DNA of 31,408 bases from Bacillota bacterium (GCA_021837545.1 JAKBFR010000017.1:1-31408), one strand, 5' to 3'; shown: positions 1 through 8,617, counted from the stretch's first letter. The notes: generated by a model not told the origin, from the sequence alone. A program made the numbers and translations.

Positions 1-18
1 GCTTAGAAGTGGAGTATG

Positions 19-192
19 TATAGATACCTACATTGTAAATTGTACTTATACTTGGAGATTAATTATCAATGTTCAATTATCAATGATCAATGGTTAACAA
101 TTGAAAATTGAGCATTGAACATTGACAATTAGTACTTTTAAATTACCAATTTAATTAATGAATAAGTGCAATTTTGTATCTGTTTATCTATA
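19..192. repeat. Dispersed hairpin element E, copy 1 (ATAGATA ends, heptamer core)
   Basis: The left end reads TATAGATACC and the right end TTATCTATA, so the ends are inverted repeats. The inner flanks TGTACTTAT and ATAAGTGCA are also largely complementary. The core (about 60-130) is a seven-base-period array: TCAATNN units on the left arm and NNATTGA units on the right. A close copy lies inverted at 23504-23672, and a third without the core lies at 8395-8500. No reading frame is conserved. It looks like a miniature inverted-repeat element; mobility is inferred. Confidence 0.7.
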
Positions 193-217
193 TCTATATA
201 AGTAAATAAGTTGTATT

Positions 218-249
218 AAAGAGTGAGATTAAAAAATCTTGCTCTTTTT
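218..249 (+). terminator. Rho-independent terminator of an upstream gene outside the window
   Basis: A 13-bp stem (218-230 with 235-247, including two G-U wobbles) closes an AAAA loop and runs into a short T-tract. It separates whatever lies upstream from the TPR gene. The rest of 250-394 is AT-rich with no feature I can support, apart from a TATAAT-like hexamer at 370-375 that lacks a convincing -35. Confidence 0.7.
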
Positions 250-394
250 CAGTGCAATTTTAAAGTATGAATAAATTTATGAATATATAGTTACAATTGA
301 ATGAATATTATGTAAAATGTAGATTTTTATACTAAAGTTTGTTAAAATAAAGTGCAAGTATAAGCTGAGTATAATAGTAAGGTGTGATTTATTC

Positions 395-2197
395 GTGAAA
401 AAATCAACTAAAGAATATATAAGTGCTTTGAAGGAATATATAAATGTCTTGAAAAAAAATATACCTTTCATAAAAGAAAGGATAAGGGTTTTACAAGAAA
501 ATAAATACTTTATTCCAATCATAACCATTATTATATCGTTAAGTATAATAATGGGGATTAATGCAGTGGTCGAATCTAATGTTGGGACAAATAAAGATGA
601 AGTATCGATTGCTACGAATACTGCAGAGGCAGATTTTTATAATAGAAAATATGAAGAGGCAATTGCTGGTTATACAAAACTTCAAGAAAAAGAGGACTGG
701 CCTATATGGAATGTAAAAATTGCGGAAATTTATTCTGTTGAAGGAAATTTTGTGAAATCAAATGAGATGCTTGAACAAGTTTATGAAACTAGAAATAAAA
801 TTATAGATACTAAAAAGGAAGAAAAGGACAAACTTGAAGTTAAAGATAGAGAATTAACCAATTATATATTATTTACAGCTCTTATGAATGGTGATGAGAA
901 GAAAGCTTTAGAATATGGTGAAGTGTTCTTACAAGATTATCCAGATGACAAGAATTTATTTAAAACAATGTTTACTGTTTGTCTTGCAAATGGTAACAAG
1001 GTTAAGGCAAAAGAAATAGTTGATAAATATCCAATAAGTGACGAAACTGCAAGTGATTTAGCTGTTTTGGCTAGAATGAATTTGTTAATTGATGACTTTG
1101 ATAAAGGATTTGCTTTATTAAAAGATGCTTGGTATAAAGATAAAAATGAAGTGAAAACATTTGATGTTATAGCACAAATTGCAGATTATGATCAAGCTGA
1201 TATTTTAAATAAAATTTCAAAACTTGAAGAAAAAGAACCTGATGAACTTGCATATAAAATGTGGAGAGCCAAAATTTACTCTATGAGTAAAGACTACACA
1301 GAAAAAGCTGGTGAATTAGTTGCTAAGTTAGATAGCGAAGATGTTGGAAGTACAAACTTAATGCTTATTAAATCTAATATGTATCAAAATATGGGAGAAA
1401 TAGAAAAATCAAAAGAAGTTTTAGATGAAATAATAAATAAGGATCCAAACTCATTTATAGGATATCACGCTGCAGCATGGCAAGCTTATAATAATGGAAA
1501 GTACGATGAGGCTTTTAAAAATTGTGAGAAAAGTATAGTTATGAACAAAGATTATCCTGATAATTATGGATTTCTGATACCTGAAATAATGGCAAAACAA
1601 AATAAGAGTGAAGAAGTAGAACCATATTTTAGAACTGCTTTATATAAAGAACCGTTTAATTATAATATTATTATTAAAATAGCAGAATATTATGGAAATA
1701 CAGTTAAGGATACAACTAAAGCATTATATTATTATGACTTGGCTTCAAAAATAAAACCAAATGATGCAGAGGTATATTACAATATGGCATTGATAAAAAG
1801 TAATAATCAAAGAGAAGATGAAGCCATAGAATTATTAAAGAAGAGTATTTCAATAAGTGATAAAGTTCCTAAATATCATAGGGCACTTGGAACTGTATAT
1901 TTAAATGCAGAAAAAAGTGAAGAGGCACTTAAAGAAATAAGAAATGCATATTCTATTGATAAAAATGATATTTTAACATTAAATAATGCAGGGTGTTATT
2001 ATATAGCAATTGATGGTGATGTAGAGAGAAGTATGACTAATTTAAAAGCAGCATATGATGGAATAAATGAAAAAACAAGTGCTGAGGATAAAGATACAAT
2101 AACTGAGAATTATAATAGAGTTAAAAATCTGTCTGATGCATACAATAAAAGAAATGGTGCAACACTAACAGTACCAGATCTTAGATTATTTTATTAG
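395..2197 (+). CDS. Membrane-anchored tetratricopeptide-repeat protein
   Basis: This 600-residue protein has a lysine-rich amphipathic N-terminus (residues 1-38), one hydrophobic segment (about 39-58), and then a long extracytoplasmic or scaffold region of helical pairs. Repeated patterns of the form A-x-x-Y-x-x-A and Y-x-x-A-x-x-x-Y-x-x-G (for example NGKYDEAFKNCEKSI and NNQREDEAIELLKKSI) identify TPR units, densest from about residue 330 to 540. The start is GTG, preceded by AAGGTG 11 bases upstream; no better in-frame start is seen. It ends 14 bases before manA, so the two are probably co-transcribed. TPR proteins are protein-interaction scaffolds. The partner is unknown, and nothing in the sequence links it mechanistically to mannose metabolism. 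Confidence 0.85.
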   Translation: MKKSTKEYISALKEYINVLKKNIPFIKERIRVLQENKYFIPIITIIISLSIIMGINAVVESNVGTNKDEVSIATNTAEADFYNRKYEEAIAGYTKLQEKEDWPIWNVKIAEIYSVEGNFVKSNEMLEQVYETRNKIIDTKKEEKDKLEVKDRELTNYILFTALMNGDEKKALEYGEVFLQDYPDDKNLFKTMFTVCLANGNKVKAKEIVDKYPISDETASDLAVLARMNLLIDDFDKGFALLKDAWYKDKNEVKTFDVIAQIADYDQADILNKISKLEEKEPDELAYKMWRAKIYSMSKDYTEKAGELVAKLDSEDVGSTNLMLIKSNMYQNMGEIEKSKEVLDEIINKDPNSFIGYHAAAWQAYNNGKYDEAFKNCEKSIVMNKDYPDNYGFLIPEIMAKQNKSEEVEPYFRTALYKEPFNYNIIIKIAEYYGNTVKDTTKALYYYDLASKIKPNDAEVYYNMALIKSNNQREDEAIELLKKSISISDKVPKYHRALGTVYLNAEKSEEALKEIRNAYSIDKNDILTLNNAGCYYIAIDGDVERSMTNLKAAYDGINEKTSAEDKDTITENYNRVKNLSDAYNKRNGATLTVPDLRLFY

Positions 2198-2211
2198 TAG
2201 GGGGAAGTAAT

Positions 2212-3189
2212 ATGTATCCAATTAAATTTGAAAACCTATATTATGGAAGAATATGGGGAGGAAAAGACCTGGAAAAATTTAGAGATAATGTTCCGAAAGG
2301 TGTCATAGGAGAAAGCTGGGATATTGCTTGTCATAAAAATGGTACAGGTAAAGTTGAAAATGGTGAGTTAAAAGGAAAAACTTTTGATGAAATAATACAA
2401 CTCTATGGAGAAAAACTTTTAGGAAAAGAAATAAATAAAAAAGAATTTCCACTTTTAATTAAATTAATAACTGCTCAAGACAAACTTTCGGTTCAAGTTC
2501 ATCCCAATGATGAATATGCTAACAGAGTTGAAAAAGATTCGGGAAAAACAGAAGCTTGGTATGTAGTAGATGCAGAAGAAGGAGCTTCATTAATAGTTGG
2601 AACAAAGGATTGCGATAAAGAAACATTTAGTAAAGCAATTAATGAAGGAAACTTAGATAAGTATTTAAATAAAATTAAAGTTAAAAAAGGTGATTTTTTC
2701 TATGTACAAAGTGGACTTGTGCATGCTATATGCGAGGGCGTTTTGATCGCTGAAATTCAACAAAACAGTGATACTACATACAGAGTTTATGACTATAATA
2801 GAGGAAGAGAAATACATGTTGAAAAGGCATTAGAAGTAATAGATTTTTCTCTTGAAGGAAAGAATTCAAATGGTATATTAATACAAAAAGATGGATATGA
2901 TAAAACATATCTTTGCTTAGGAGAATATTTTACAATACAAAAATATAAAGTTAATACATCTGCAAAGGAAAAGAGTGATGAAGAAAGATTTTATTTATTC
3001 ACTTGTGTTGAAGGAAATGGTGTAATAAAATATAGTGATGGAGAAGAAAAGATACATATGGGAGATAGTATTTTTATTCCAGCAACTCTTGGAGATTACG
3101 AATTAATAGGAGATTTTACTTTGTTAAAAAGTTATGTACCTAATTTAAAAAATGAAGAAATAGATGTATTAAGTATAATAGAAAAATAG
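2212..3189 (+). CDS. manA: Mannose-6-phosphate isomerase, class I (Firmicutes type)
   Basis: It interconverts mannose-6-phosphate and fructose-6-phosphate in the cytoplasm, feeding mannose into glycolysis or supplying mannose-6-phosphate for glycans. The 325-residue length matches short Bacillus ManA-type enzymes. The zinc-site signature is visible: SVQVHPND (Gln and His), EAWYVVDA (Glu) and GLVHAI (His), all within a cupin fold. The N-terminal PIKFENLYYGRIWGG is typical of the family. A clear GGGGAAG ribosome site precedes ATG. The gene follows the TPR gene by 14 bases. Downstream (3190-3415) there is no gene, only two hairpins. Confidence 0.95.
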   Translation: MYPIKFENLYYGRIWGGKDLEKFRDNVPKGVIGESWDIACHKNGTGKVENGELKGKTFDEIIQLYGEKLLGKEINKKEFPLLIKLITAQDKLSVQVHPNDEYANRVEKDSGKTEAWYVVDAEEGASLIVGTKDCDKETFSKAINEGNLDKYLNKIKVKKGDFFYVQSGLVHAICEGVLIAEIQQNSDTTYRVYDYNRGREIHVEKALEVIDFSLEGKNSNGILIQKDGYDKTYLCLGEYFTIQKYKVNTSAKEKSDEERFYLFTCVEGNGVIKYSDGEEKIHMGDSIFIPATLGDYELIGDFTLLKSYVPNLKNEEIDVLSIIEK

Positions 3190-3274
3190 CAATAAAAATT
3201 TAAGGAGGAACTAAAAGTTGCTCCTCAATTATTGAAATAAATTAATGTATTATAGATCACAGAAACATGAATAT

Positions 3275-3317
3275 CAATAAGATTGGAATAGTTTTAGATA
3301 ATATTCCAATCTTATTG
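3275..3317. other. Perfect 16-bp hairpin downstream of manA
   Basis: Bases 3275-3290 (CAATAAGATTGGAATA) are exactly complementary to 3302-3317 around an 11-base loop. There is no T-run after either arm, so it is not a classical terminator; it may stabilise the manA mRNA end. A weaker GAGGA/TCCTC hairpin lies just after the manA stop (about 3204-3221). The rest of the 226-base gap shows nothing further. Confidence 0.55.
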
Positions 3318-3415
3318 AAATGCAATTAGTCCATTTATCTAAATATTAGTGTAAAAGATTATGAAATAATGAAAGTTATCTAAAAAACGGTAAAAAGAAA
3401 GAGAGTGATGTTTAA

Positions 3416-4270
3416 GTGGGATTGGATATTTTATTTATAATTAAAGCTATTATTATAGCAATAGTTGAAGGGTTGACAGAATTTATTCCAGTATCGTCTA
3501 CAGGACATATGATTCTGGTAGGAAGTATTATTAATTTTAGTGAAGAACCATTTGTAAGTATGTTTGAAGTTGTAATTCAATTAGGTGCAATATTTGCAGT
3601 TGTAGTTTTATATTGGGACAAGATAAGAGATAGTGTAATTGATTTTTTCAAATATATATTTACAAAGGGAAAAGAAGGCGAAGTTGGATTTAGATTTGGA
3701 ATTAATATTATTGTTGGATCAATTCCAGCTCTAATAATAGGATTGATTTTACATGACAAAATAAAATCATTGTTCGTAGTAGGAGCTGTTGTTATTGGAT
3801 TTATTGTTGGAGGTATTCTCTTAATAGTCATTGAAAATAAGTTTAGAAAAAAGAAGCACTCAATAACAGATATAGATAAAATAACACCAATTGATTCTTT
3901 TAAAATAGGGTGTTTTCAATGTCTTGCTATGTGGCCAGGAATGTCAAGAAGTGCATCTACAATAATGGGTGGTTGGATAGCAGGACTTTCAACTACTGTC
4001 GCAGCTGAATATTCATTTTTCTTAGCAATTCCAGCAATGGTTGGTTCGTCAGGATTAGATTTAATAAAGTTTGATTATTCGACAATGAATTTTAAATATG
4101 CAATTGCTTTGATAATTGGATTTGTTGTAGCATTTATTGTTGCACTAATTGTCATGAGGAAGTTCATAGATTATTTAAAAAAGAGACCTATGCGAGTGTT
4201 TGCTGTATATAGAATAGGTGCAGGTATAGTGTTTGCCATACTTATGTTTTTTGGATTTTTAAAAATTTAA
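3416..4270 (+). CDS. uppP: Undecaprenyl-diphosphate phosphatase (bacitracin-resistance type)
   Basis: This integral membrane enzyme dephosphorylates undecaprenyl pyrophosphate to regenerate the lipid carrier for peptidoglycan and other wall polymers. The two family signatures are intact: EGLTEFIPVSSTGHM near the N-terminus and PGMSRSASTIMGG in the second half, which form the catalytic site with its Glu, His and Arg. The 284 residues with about seven or eight hydrophobic segments are normal for BacA/UppP. The start is GTG, with the purine-rich GAAAGAGAG upstream; an ATG at 3408 is out of frame. It is monocistronic by appearance, with a terminator-like repeat after it. Confidence 0.95.
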   Translation: MGLDILFIIKAIIIAIVEGLTEFIPVSSTGHMILVGSIINFSEEPFVSMFEVVIQLGAIFAVVVLYWDKIRDSVIDFFKYIFTKGKEGEVGFRFGINIIVGSIPALIIGLILHDKIKSLFVVGAVVIGFIVGGILLIVIENKFRKKKHSITDIDKITPIDSFKIGCFQCLAMWPGMSRSASTIMGGWIAGLSTTVAAEYSFFLAIPAMVGSSGLDLIKFDYSTMNFKYAIALIIGFVVAFIVALIVMRKFIDYLKKRPMRVFAVYRIGAGIVFAILMFFGFLKI

Positions 4271-4315
4271 ATTATAAAAAAGTGTTGTTTTAAAAGCAAT
4301 GAACAATTCACAATT

Positions 4316-4378
4316 AGGGATATGAAAGAAAATAGCAGACCAAATATAAAATCTATTGGTCTGTTATTTTTCAAATAT
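4316..4378 (+). terminator. Terminator-like repeat (H family), after uppP
   Basis: A stem of AATAGCAGACCAA with TTGGTCTGTTATT is followed by a T-run and then an ATATG box. The left flank GATATGAAAGAAAATA matches other H copies (5779, 6930). It is a likely terminator of uppP. The remaining intergenic DNA to 4631 is AT-rich, and I found no convincing promoter for the next gene. Confidence 0.7.
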
Positions 4379-4631
4379 GTTTTAAGTAATAATAGATAAG
4401 AGAAAATTTGAAAAACAAAATATAAAATGTTAATAAAAATGGTATTTTAGTAAATTCATTATGAACATCATGTATTAACTTGAATTCTTATTTAAAGAAT
4501 GAATATATTGTAAATTAATACTTTAAATAAATTAAAGTTTGTGATATTATTAAGTAAATAGTCAGAAAATAATGATAATTTACTTTTAGTGATTATTTTA
4601 AAACAAGATCATGGTATAGGGGGATTAAGAA

Positions 4632-5729
4632 ATGACTAAAGATATTAAAAAAATAGCTCTATTAACTGGGGGAGGAGATTGCCCTGGATTGAATGCGGTT
4701 ATAAGAGCTGTGACAAAGTCAGCAATATTAAACTATGGATATGAGGTTATTGGATATAAATTTGGATATAGAGGACTATATAACAATGATTTTATTCAAT
4801 TAGATCTACCAACTGTATCAGGTCTTGTATCCAAAGGTGGAACAATACTTTATAGTTCGAATAAAGATAATTTATTTGATTATTCAGTAGAGGAAGATGG
4901 GAAAACTGTTAAAAAGGATGTATCTGATGTAGCAGTTGAAAATTTGAGAAAAGAAGGTGTAGACGTTTTAATTGTCATTGGAGGCGATGGAACATTAACA
5001 TCTGCTAGAGATTTTTCAAGAAAGGGAGTAAACGTTATAGGGGTTCCAAAGACCATTGACAATGATTTAGGCTCAACAGATATAACATTTGGGTTTAATA
5101 CGGCAATAGATATTGCAACCGAAGCTTTAGATAGATTGCATACTACTGCGGAATCGCATCATAGAATTATGATCCTTGAAGTTATGGGAAGAAATGCAGG
5201 ATTTATAGCGTTAGAATCGGGAATAGCTGGTTCAGCTAGTGTTATTCTATTACCAGAAATTCCATATGACATAAATAAAATTGTTCAAAAAATTGAAGAA
5301 AGAAAAAAGAATGGATACTTATTTACTATAATTGTTGTATCAGAAGGTGCGAAGCCTAAAGATGGTGAAGTTGTTGTAGCTAAAATAGTAGCAGATAGTC
5401 CAGATCCAATAAGGCTTGGAGGAATTGGAAACAAATTAGCTGAAGATTTGGAAAAATTGGTTAAAGATAGAGAAGTTAGATGCACAGTTTTAGGTCACCT
5501 TCAAAGAGGCGGAATTACATGTACATTTGATAGAATATTATCAACAAGATATGGCGTTGCAGCTGTTGATCTTATTAAAGAGGGAAATTTTGGAAGCATG
5601 GTATGCTTAAAGGGTAATGAAGTAACTTATGATAGTTTAGAAAATGTTATTGGAAATAATAAAAAAGTAGATCCAAATGGAGAATTAGTAATTATAGCAA
5701 AGAAAACAGGGATATCATTTGCTGATTAG
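4632..5729 (+). CDS. 6-phosphofructokinase, mixed-substrate group (phosphoryl donor undecided)
   Basis: It phosphorylates fructose-6-phosphate to fructose-1,6-bisphosphate, the committed glycolytic step. N-terminal TGGGDCPGLNAVIRA, GGDG (117-120), PKTIDND (139-145) and MGRNAGFIA place it firmly in the PFK-A fold. At the two positions that usually separate donors it is mixed: Gly120 (E. coli Gly104, the ATP type) but Lys140 in PKTIDND (E. coli position 124, where ATP enzymes have Gly and PPi enzymes Lys). That combination marks the mixed clade seen in actinobacteria and clostridia, so donor choice should not be assumed. At 365 residues it is longer than the 320-residue allosteric bacterial enzyme. 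The gene stands alone rather than next to pyk. Confidence 0.9.
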   Translation: MTKDIKKIALLTGGGDCPGLNAVIRAVTKSAILNYGYEVIGYKFGYRGLYNNDFIQLDLPTVSGLVSKGGTILYSSNKDNLFDYSVEEDGKTVKKDVSDVAVENLRKEGVDVLIVIGGDGTLTSARDFSRKGVNVIGVPKTIDNDLGSTDITFGFNTAIDIATEALDRLHTTAESHHRIMILEVMGRNAGFIALESGIAGSASVILLPEIPYDINKIVQKIEERKKNGYLFTIIVVSEGAKPKDGEVVVAKIVADSPDPIRLGGIGNKLAEDLEKLVKDREVRCTVLGHLQRGGITCTFDRILSTRYGVAAVDLIKEGNFGSMVCLKGNEVTYDSLENVIGNNKKVDPNGELVIIAKKTGISFAD

Positions 5730-5739
5730 TTAATTTAAG

Positions 5740-5838
5740 ATGAGTACTAATTTATGAGTGATATTCTAGTACTCATAAGGCATATGAAAGAAAATAACAA
5801 GTCCAATAGGCTAGTTAACTTATTTTTTTTAATATGCC
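5740..5838 (+). terminator. Hairpin plus H-family terminator-like repeat after the phosphofructokinase gene
   Basis: First comes a perfect 10-bp hairpin (5740-5749 with 5767-5776). Then an H copy runs from GGCATAT (5779) to ATATGCC (5838), with an imperfect inner stem AATAACAAGT/AACTTATT and eight T's. It is probably the end of the phosphofructokinase transcript. The outer seven-base inverted repeat makes the whole unit palindromic. Confidence 0.65.
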
Positions 5839-5885
5839 TAAGATACCTAATGACATTAATAGTATTTTAGAAAGCGGTGGGTATT

Positions 5886-6662
5886 ATGAAAGAAATTAAA
5901 AGATATTTAGAATCTAGAATAGGAACATATGCATTTTTTTTCGAAGATTTAGAAAGCGGATTTACGTTTGGATATAATGAAAATGTACAGATGACAAGCG
6001 CTGGATGCATGAAACTTCCAATATCAGTCTCTGTAATAAAGTATATTGAAGATGGAAAAGGTACATTTTTAGATAAGATAAAAATTGAAGAAGAAGATAA
6101 AGTTTATGGAACAGGAATATTACATGAATTTGATAATAGAGAATACACTATATTTGAATTATTAGTTGCAATGCTTATACAAAGTGATAATACAGCAGCA
6201 AATAAACTCATAGATATAGTAGGTATTGATAATATAAATGAGGATATAATAGCTCAAGGATTAAAAAATACTAAATTGAATAGAAGGACTTCAGATGAAA
6301 GAGCAGCGAGTAGTGGAGTTGAAAATATAACAAGTGCTTTAGATTTAGCCAAGATATGGAGACACTTATATAATTCAAGTTTTTTAAATAAGAAAAATAG
6401 CACAATGCTTATGGATATATTACAAAGACAACAAATGAAAAATAAATTAGCTCTTTATATACCAGACGATTTAAAATATGAAATTTCAAGCAAAACAGGT
6501 GATAAGACTAGCGTAGAAAATGATACAGCATTAATTCATGTTCAAAAAGGATCATTTACATTTACAGTTCTTTCAATGGGAATTCCTAATAGTGTATATG
6601 GAACAGTAACTCTTGCAAAATGTGGTAAGATGATGTGGGATAGCGTAATGAATAATTTTTAG
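5886..6662 (+). CDS. Serine beta-lactamase-fold protein with the nucleophilic Ser replaced by Gly
   Basis: This 258-residue protein has the class A beta-lactamase / PBP-like layout. SDN is present at 100-102 and KTG at 203-205, with QSDNTAANKL and SSKTGDKT contexts. The block that should read S-x-x-K-x-P is G40-C41-M42-K43-L44-P45, so the lysine is kept but the serine is glycine; the nearest Ser is at 38, out of register. Glu138 in SDERAAS may sit in the omega-loop region. No signal peptide is evident, so a cytoplasmic location is likely. I chose ATG at 5886 (GGTGG five bases upstream) over an in-frame GTG at 5877. Activity as a hydrolase is doubtful; a binding or regulatory role is inference. 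Confidence 0.8.
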   Translation: MKEIKRYLESRIGTYAFFFEDLESGFTFGYNENVQMTSAGCMKLPISVSVIKYIEDGKGTFLDKIKIEEEDKVYGTGILHEFDNREYTIFELLVAMLIQSDNTAANKLIDIVGIDNINEDIIAQGLKNTKLNRRTSDERAASSGVENITSALDLAKIWRHLYNSSFLNKKNSTMLMDILQRQQMKNKLALYIPDDLKYEISSKTGDKTSVENDTALIHVQKGSFTFTVLSMGIPNSVYGTVTLAKCGKMMWDSVMNNF

Positions 6663-6674
6663 ATTAAGAAATCT

Positions 6675-6704
6675 AATAACTCCTAGAAAACTAGGAGTTA
6701 TTTT
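6675..6704 (+). terminator. Rho-independent terminator of the beta-lactamase-fold gene
   Basis: A perfect 12-bp stem (6675-6686 with 6691-6702) with an AAAA loop ends in TTTT. It lies 12 bases after the stop codon and isolates the following pyr promoter. Confidence 0.85.
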
Positions 6705-6761
6705 CATGTAATTATATAAATTTAATCTTATAAAGTAAAATTTACATTGAATAATTTATTA

Positions 6762-6790
6762 TTGACACAACTTCAAAGAAATGTTATTCT
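6762..6790 (+). promoter_or_regulatory. pyr operon promoter
   Basis: A consensus -35 TTGACA (6762-6767) and a 17-base spacer lead to TATTCT (6785-6790). Transcription would begin a few bases later, right at the start of the attenuator hairpin, as in other PyrR leaders. Confidence 0.8.
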
Positions 6791-6800
6791 TACACAAAGA

Positions 6801-6899
6801 ATAACCTTTAATTTGATTCAGAGAAGTCAATAAGGAAGTTATATAATAACAGCTATTAGGATTATTATGCCTTCCTTTAATTTAAAGGGAGCTTTTTTT
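6801..6899 (+). promoter_or_regulatory. PyrR-dependent transcription attenuator of the pyr operon
   Basis: The PyrR-binding hairpin is visible: TTGATT (6813-6818) pairs with AGTCAA (6825-6830) and holds the hexaloop CAGAGA, matching the known CNGNGA loop. Its lower stem pairs ATAAC and CTT with AAG and GTTAT (ends 6842). AAGGAAG (6832-6838) can pair instead with CTTCCTT (6871-6877), forming the antiterminator. CTTCCTTT (6871-6878) also pairs with AAAGGGAG (6884-6891) in a terminator followed by seven T's. The two folds exclude each other. By the established Bacillus mechanism, PyrR with UMP/UTP holds the binding hairpin and favours termination. The pyrR gene is not in this window. Confidence 0.88.
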
Positions 6900-6929
6900 A
6901 TATATTATTGTATAAATTTTTTCCTTCAA

Positions 6930-6990
6930 GGCATGTGAAAGAACATAACGAGTCAAGCATGCTAGCATACTGACTTGTTATTTTTTTTGA
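6930..6990 (+). terminator. Second terminator-like hairpin (H family) between attenuator and pyrB
   Basis: An 11-bp stem (6945-6955 with 6971-6981, one G-U) encloses a loop containing AGCATGCT and is followed by eight T's. The outer GGCATGT / GATATGT boxes mark it as an H-family copy. It lies in the 5' leader of the operon, only about 45 bases before the pyrB start, and I see no promoter after it. Confidence 0.7.
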
Positions 6991-7035
6991 TATGTTTAAA
7001 TTAACACAAAGAGGTTAACAAGGAGTGGTGATAAA

Positions 7036-7962
7036 ATGACAAAAAGTATTAGACATCTAATAGAACCTATGGATTTTAAAATAGAAGAATTAGATGAAAT
7101 ATTTAATTTAGCACATCAAATAATGACACATCCAGAAAAGTTTTCTCATATATGTGATGGGAAAATTTTAGCTACTTTATTTTATGAACCAAGTACAAGA
7201 ACTAGATTGAGCTTTGAAGCAGCAATGATGAGACTTGGTGGTAAAATACTTGGATTTTCAGAACCGAGTTCAACATCAATTTCAAAAGGAGAAACTTTAT
7301 CTGACACTATTAAAATGGTATCAATATATTCAGATATTATAACTATGAGACATCCTAAAGAAGGTGCAGCAAAAGTTGCAAGTATTTATTCTAATGTCCC
7401 AATAATTAATGCAGGAGATGGGGGACATCAACACCCGACTCAAACTTTAGCAGATTTACTTACAATAACAAGCTTAAAGAATGGTTTGAATAATCATACT
7501 ATTGGAATTTGCGGAGATTTGAAATTTGGTAGGACGGTACATTCACTTATAAAAGCAATGTCAAGATATAAGAATAATAAGTTTGTATTAATATCACCAA
7601 AAGAACTTGCAATACCACAATATATAAGAGAAGAAATTTTAGAAAAGAATAATATTGAATATGCAGAAGTAGAGAAACTAGAAGATGTAATTAAAGATTT
7701 GGATATTTTATATATGACAAGAGTTCAAAAAGAAAGATTCTTTAATGAAGAGGAATATTTAAGACTTAAGGATAGTTACATATTAGATAAATGCAAAATG
7801 GATATGGCTAAAGATGATATGATAGTAATGCATCCACTACCAAGAGTAAATGAAATCGCATATGAAGTAGATGAAGACAATAGAGCTTCATATTTTAAGC
7901 AAGCGGAATATGGAATGTATGTAAGAATGGCATTAATGATTAAACTTTTGGGGGTGATGTAA
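7036..7962 (+). CDS. pyrB: Aspartate carbamoyltransferase catalytic chain
   Basis: It condenses carbamoyl phosphate with aspartate to carbamoyl aspartate, the first committed step of pyrimidine synthesis. The 308 residues match E. coli PyrB. The carbamoyl-phosphate site [17 protein letters not shown], the motif HPTQTLADL and C-terminal [10 protein letters not shown] are all intact. The ATG has a GGAGTGGTGA site upstream. Its TAA stop is directly followed by the ATG of pyrI, so the two are translationally coupled, as expected for subunits of one holoenzyme. Expression should depend on the PyrR leader. Confidence 0.97.
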   Translation: MTKSIRHLIEPMDFKIEELDEIFNLAHQIMTHPEKFSHICDGKILATLFYEPSTRTRLSFEAAMMRLGGKILGFSEPSSTSISKGETLSDTIKMVSIYSDIITMRHPKEGAAKVASIYSNVPIINAGDGGHQHPTQTLADLLTITSLKNGLNNHTIGICGDLKFGRTVHSLIKAMSRYKNNKFVLISPKELAIPQYIREEILEKNNIEYAEVEKLEDVIKDLDILYMTRVQKERFFNEEEYLRLKDSYILDKCKMDMAKDDMIVMHPLPRVNEIAYEVDEDNRASYFKQAEYGMYVRMALMIKLLGVM

Positions 7963-8394
7963 ATGCTTGAAATAACGAGTATTAGAAATGGAATAGTAAT
8001 AGATCATATTCAAGCAGGAATAGGTGTTAAGATATTTAATTATTTAGAGTTAGATACTAAAAATTATAGTGTTGCTCTTATAATTAATGCAGACAGTAAG
8101 AAACTTGGTAAAAAGGATATAATAAAGATAGAAAATTGTGATGAACTTGATTACACTGTTTTAGGATTACTTTCACCAACAATAACTATATGTGAAGTAA
8201 AAGATGAAAAAATCATTAACAAAGTTATTCCAACACTACCGAATAAGGTGGAAAACATTATAAAATGCAAAAATCCAAGTTGTATAACAATTCAAGAAGA
8301 GTATGTCCCACATTCATTTATTTTAGTTGATAAAGAAAATGGAAGATATAGATGTGAATATTGTGATGAAATAACCAAATTATCAGATTTGTAG
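7963..8394 (+). CDS. pyrI: Aspartate carbamoyltransferase regulatory chain
   Basis: This 143-residue subunit binds nucleotide effectors and couples them to PyrB. The C-terminal zinc site that contacts the catalytic chain is visible as C-x4-C (CKNPSC) and C-x2-C (CEYC). The N-terminal effector domain contains the NGIVIDHI segment seen in E. coli PyrI (a DHI motif after the leader). It begins on the base after the pyrB stop. Its presence, together with a PyrR leader, implies both allosteric and transcriptional feedback. An E-family repeat begins immediately after its stop. Confidence 0.96.
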   Translation: MLEITSIRNGIVIDHIQAGIGVKIFNYLELDTKNYSVALIINADSKKLGKKDIIKIENCDELDYTVLGLLSPTITICEVKDEKIINKVIPTLPNKVENIIKCKNPSCITIQEEYVPHSFILVDKENGRYRCEYCDEITKLSDL

Positions 8395-8500
8395 TATAGA
8401 TATCCAACGTATAAATTACACTTATACATTGAGAATTCTTAGGTGATATCTAGCTTTACTAAGATGAATAAGTAGAACTTTGTACCAGTTTATCTATAGA
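8395..8500. repeat. Element E, copy 3 (no heptamer core)
   Basis: It starts at the base after the pyrI stop with TATAGATATCC and ends TTATCTATAG. The flanks share ACTTATAC and GATGAATAAGT with the copies at 19 and 23504, but the heptamer array is absent here and lies separately at 8536. Confidence 0.6.
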
Positions 8501-8535
8501 AATAAACAAAATGAGAATTATATTTGTATTTGGAA

Positions 8536-8602
8536 AATTAATTGTCAATTCTCAATAATAAATGTTTGAACATTGAAAATTGAGCATTGAACATTGATAA
8601 TT
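8536..8602. repeat. Heptamer-period palindromic array before pyrC
   Basis: Units of seven bases (TGTCAAT, TCTCAAT, then TGAACAT, TGAAAAT, TGAGCAT, TGAACAT, TGATAAT) run into the pyrC ribosome site. The left units contain CAAT and the right units ATTG, so the array can fold back on itself. Confidence 0.65.
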
Positions 8603-8617
8603 GGAAGTGGGTGTTAT

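Noticed and set aside
60..130. CRISPR array
   Set aside because: The repeat period is seven bases with no spacers and no cas genes.
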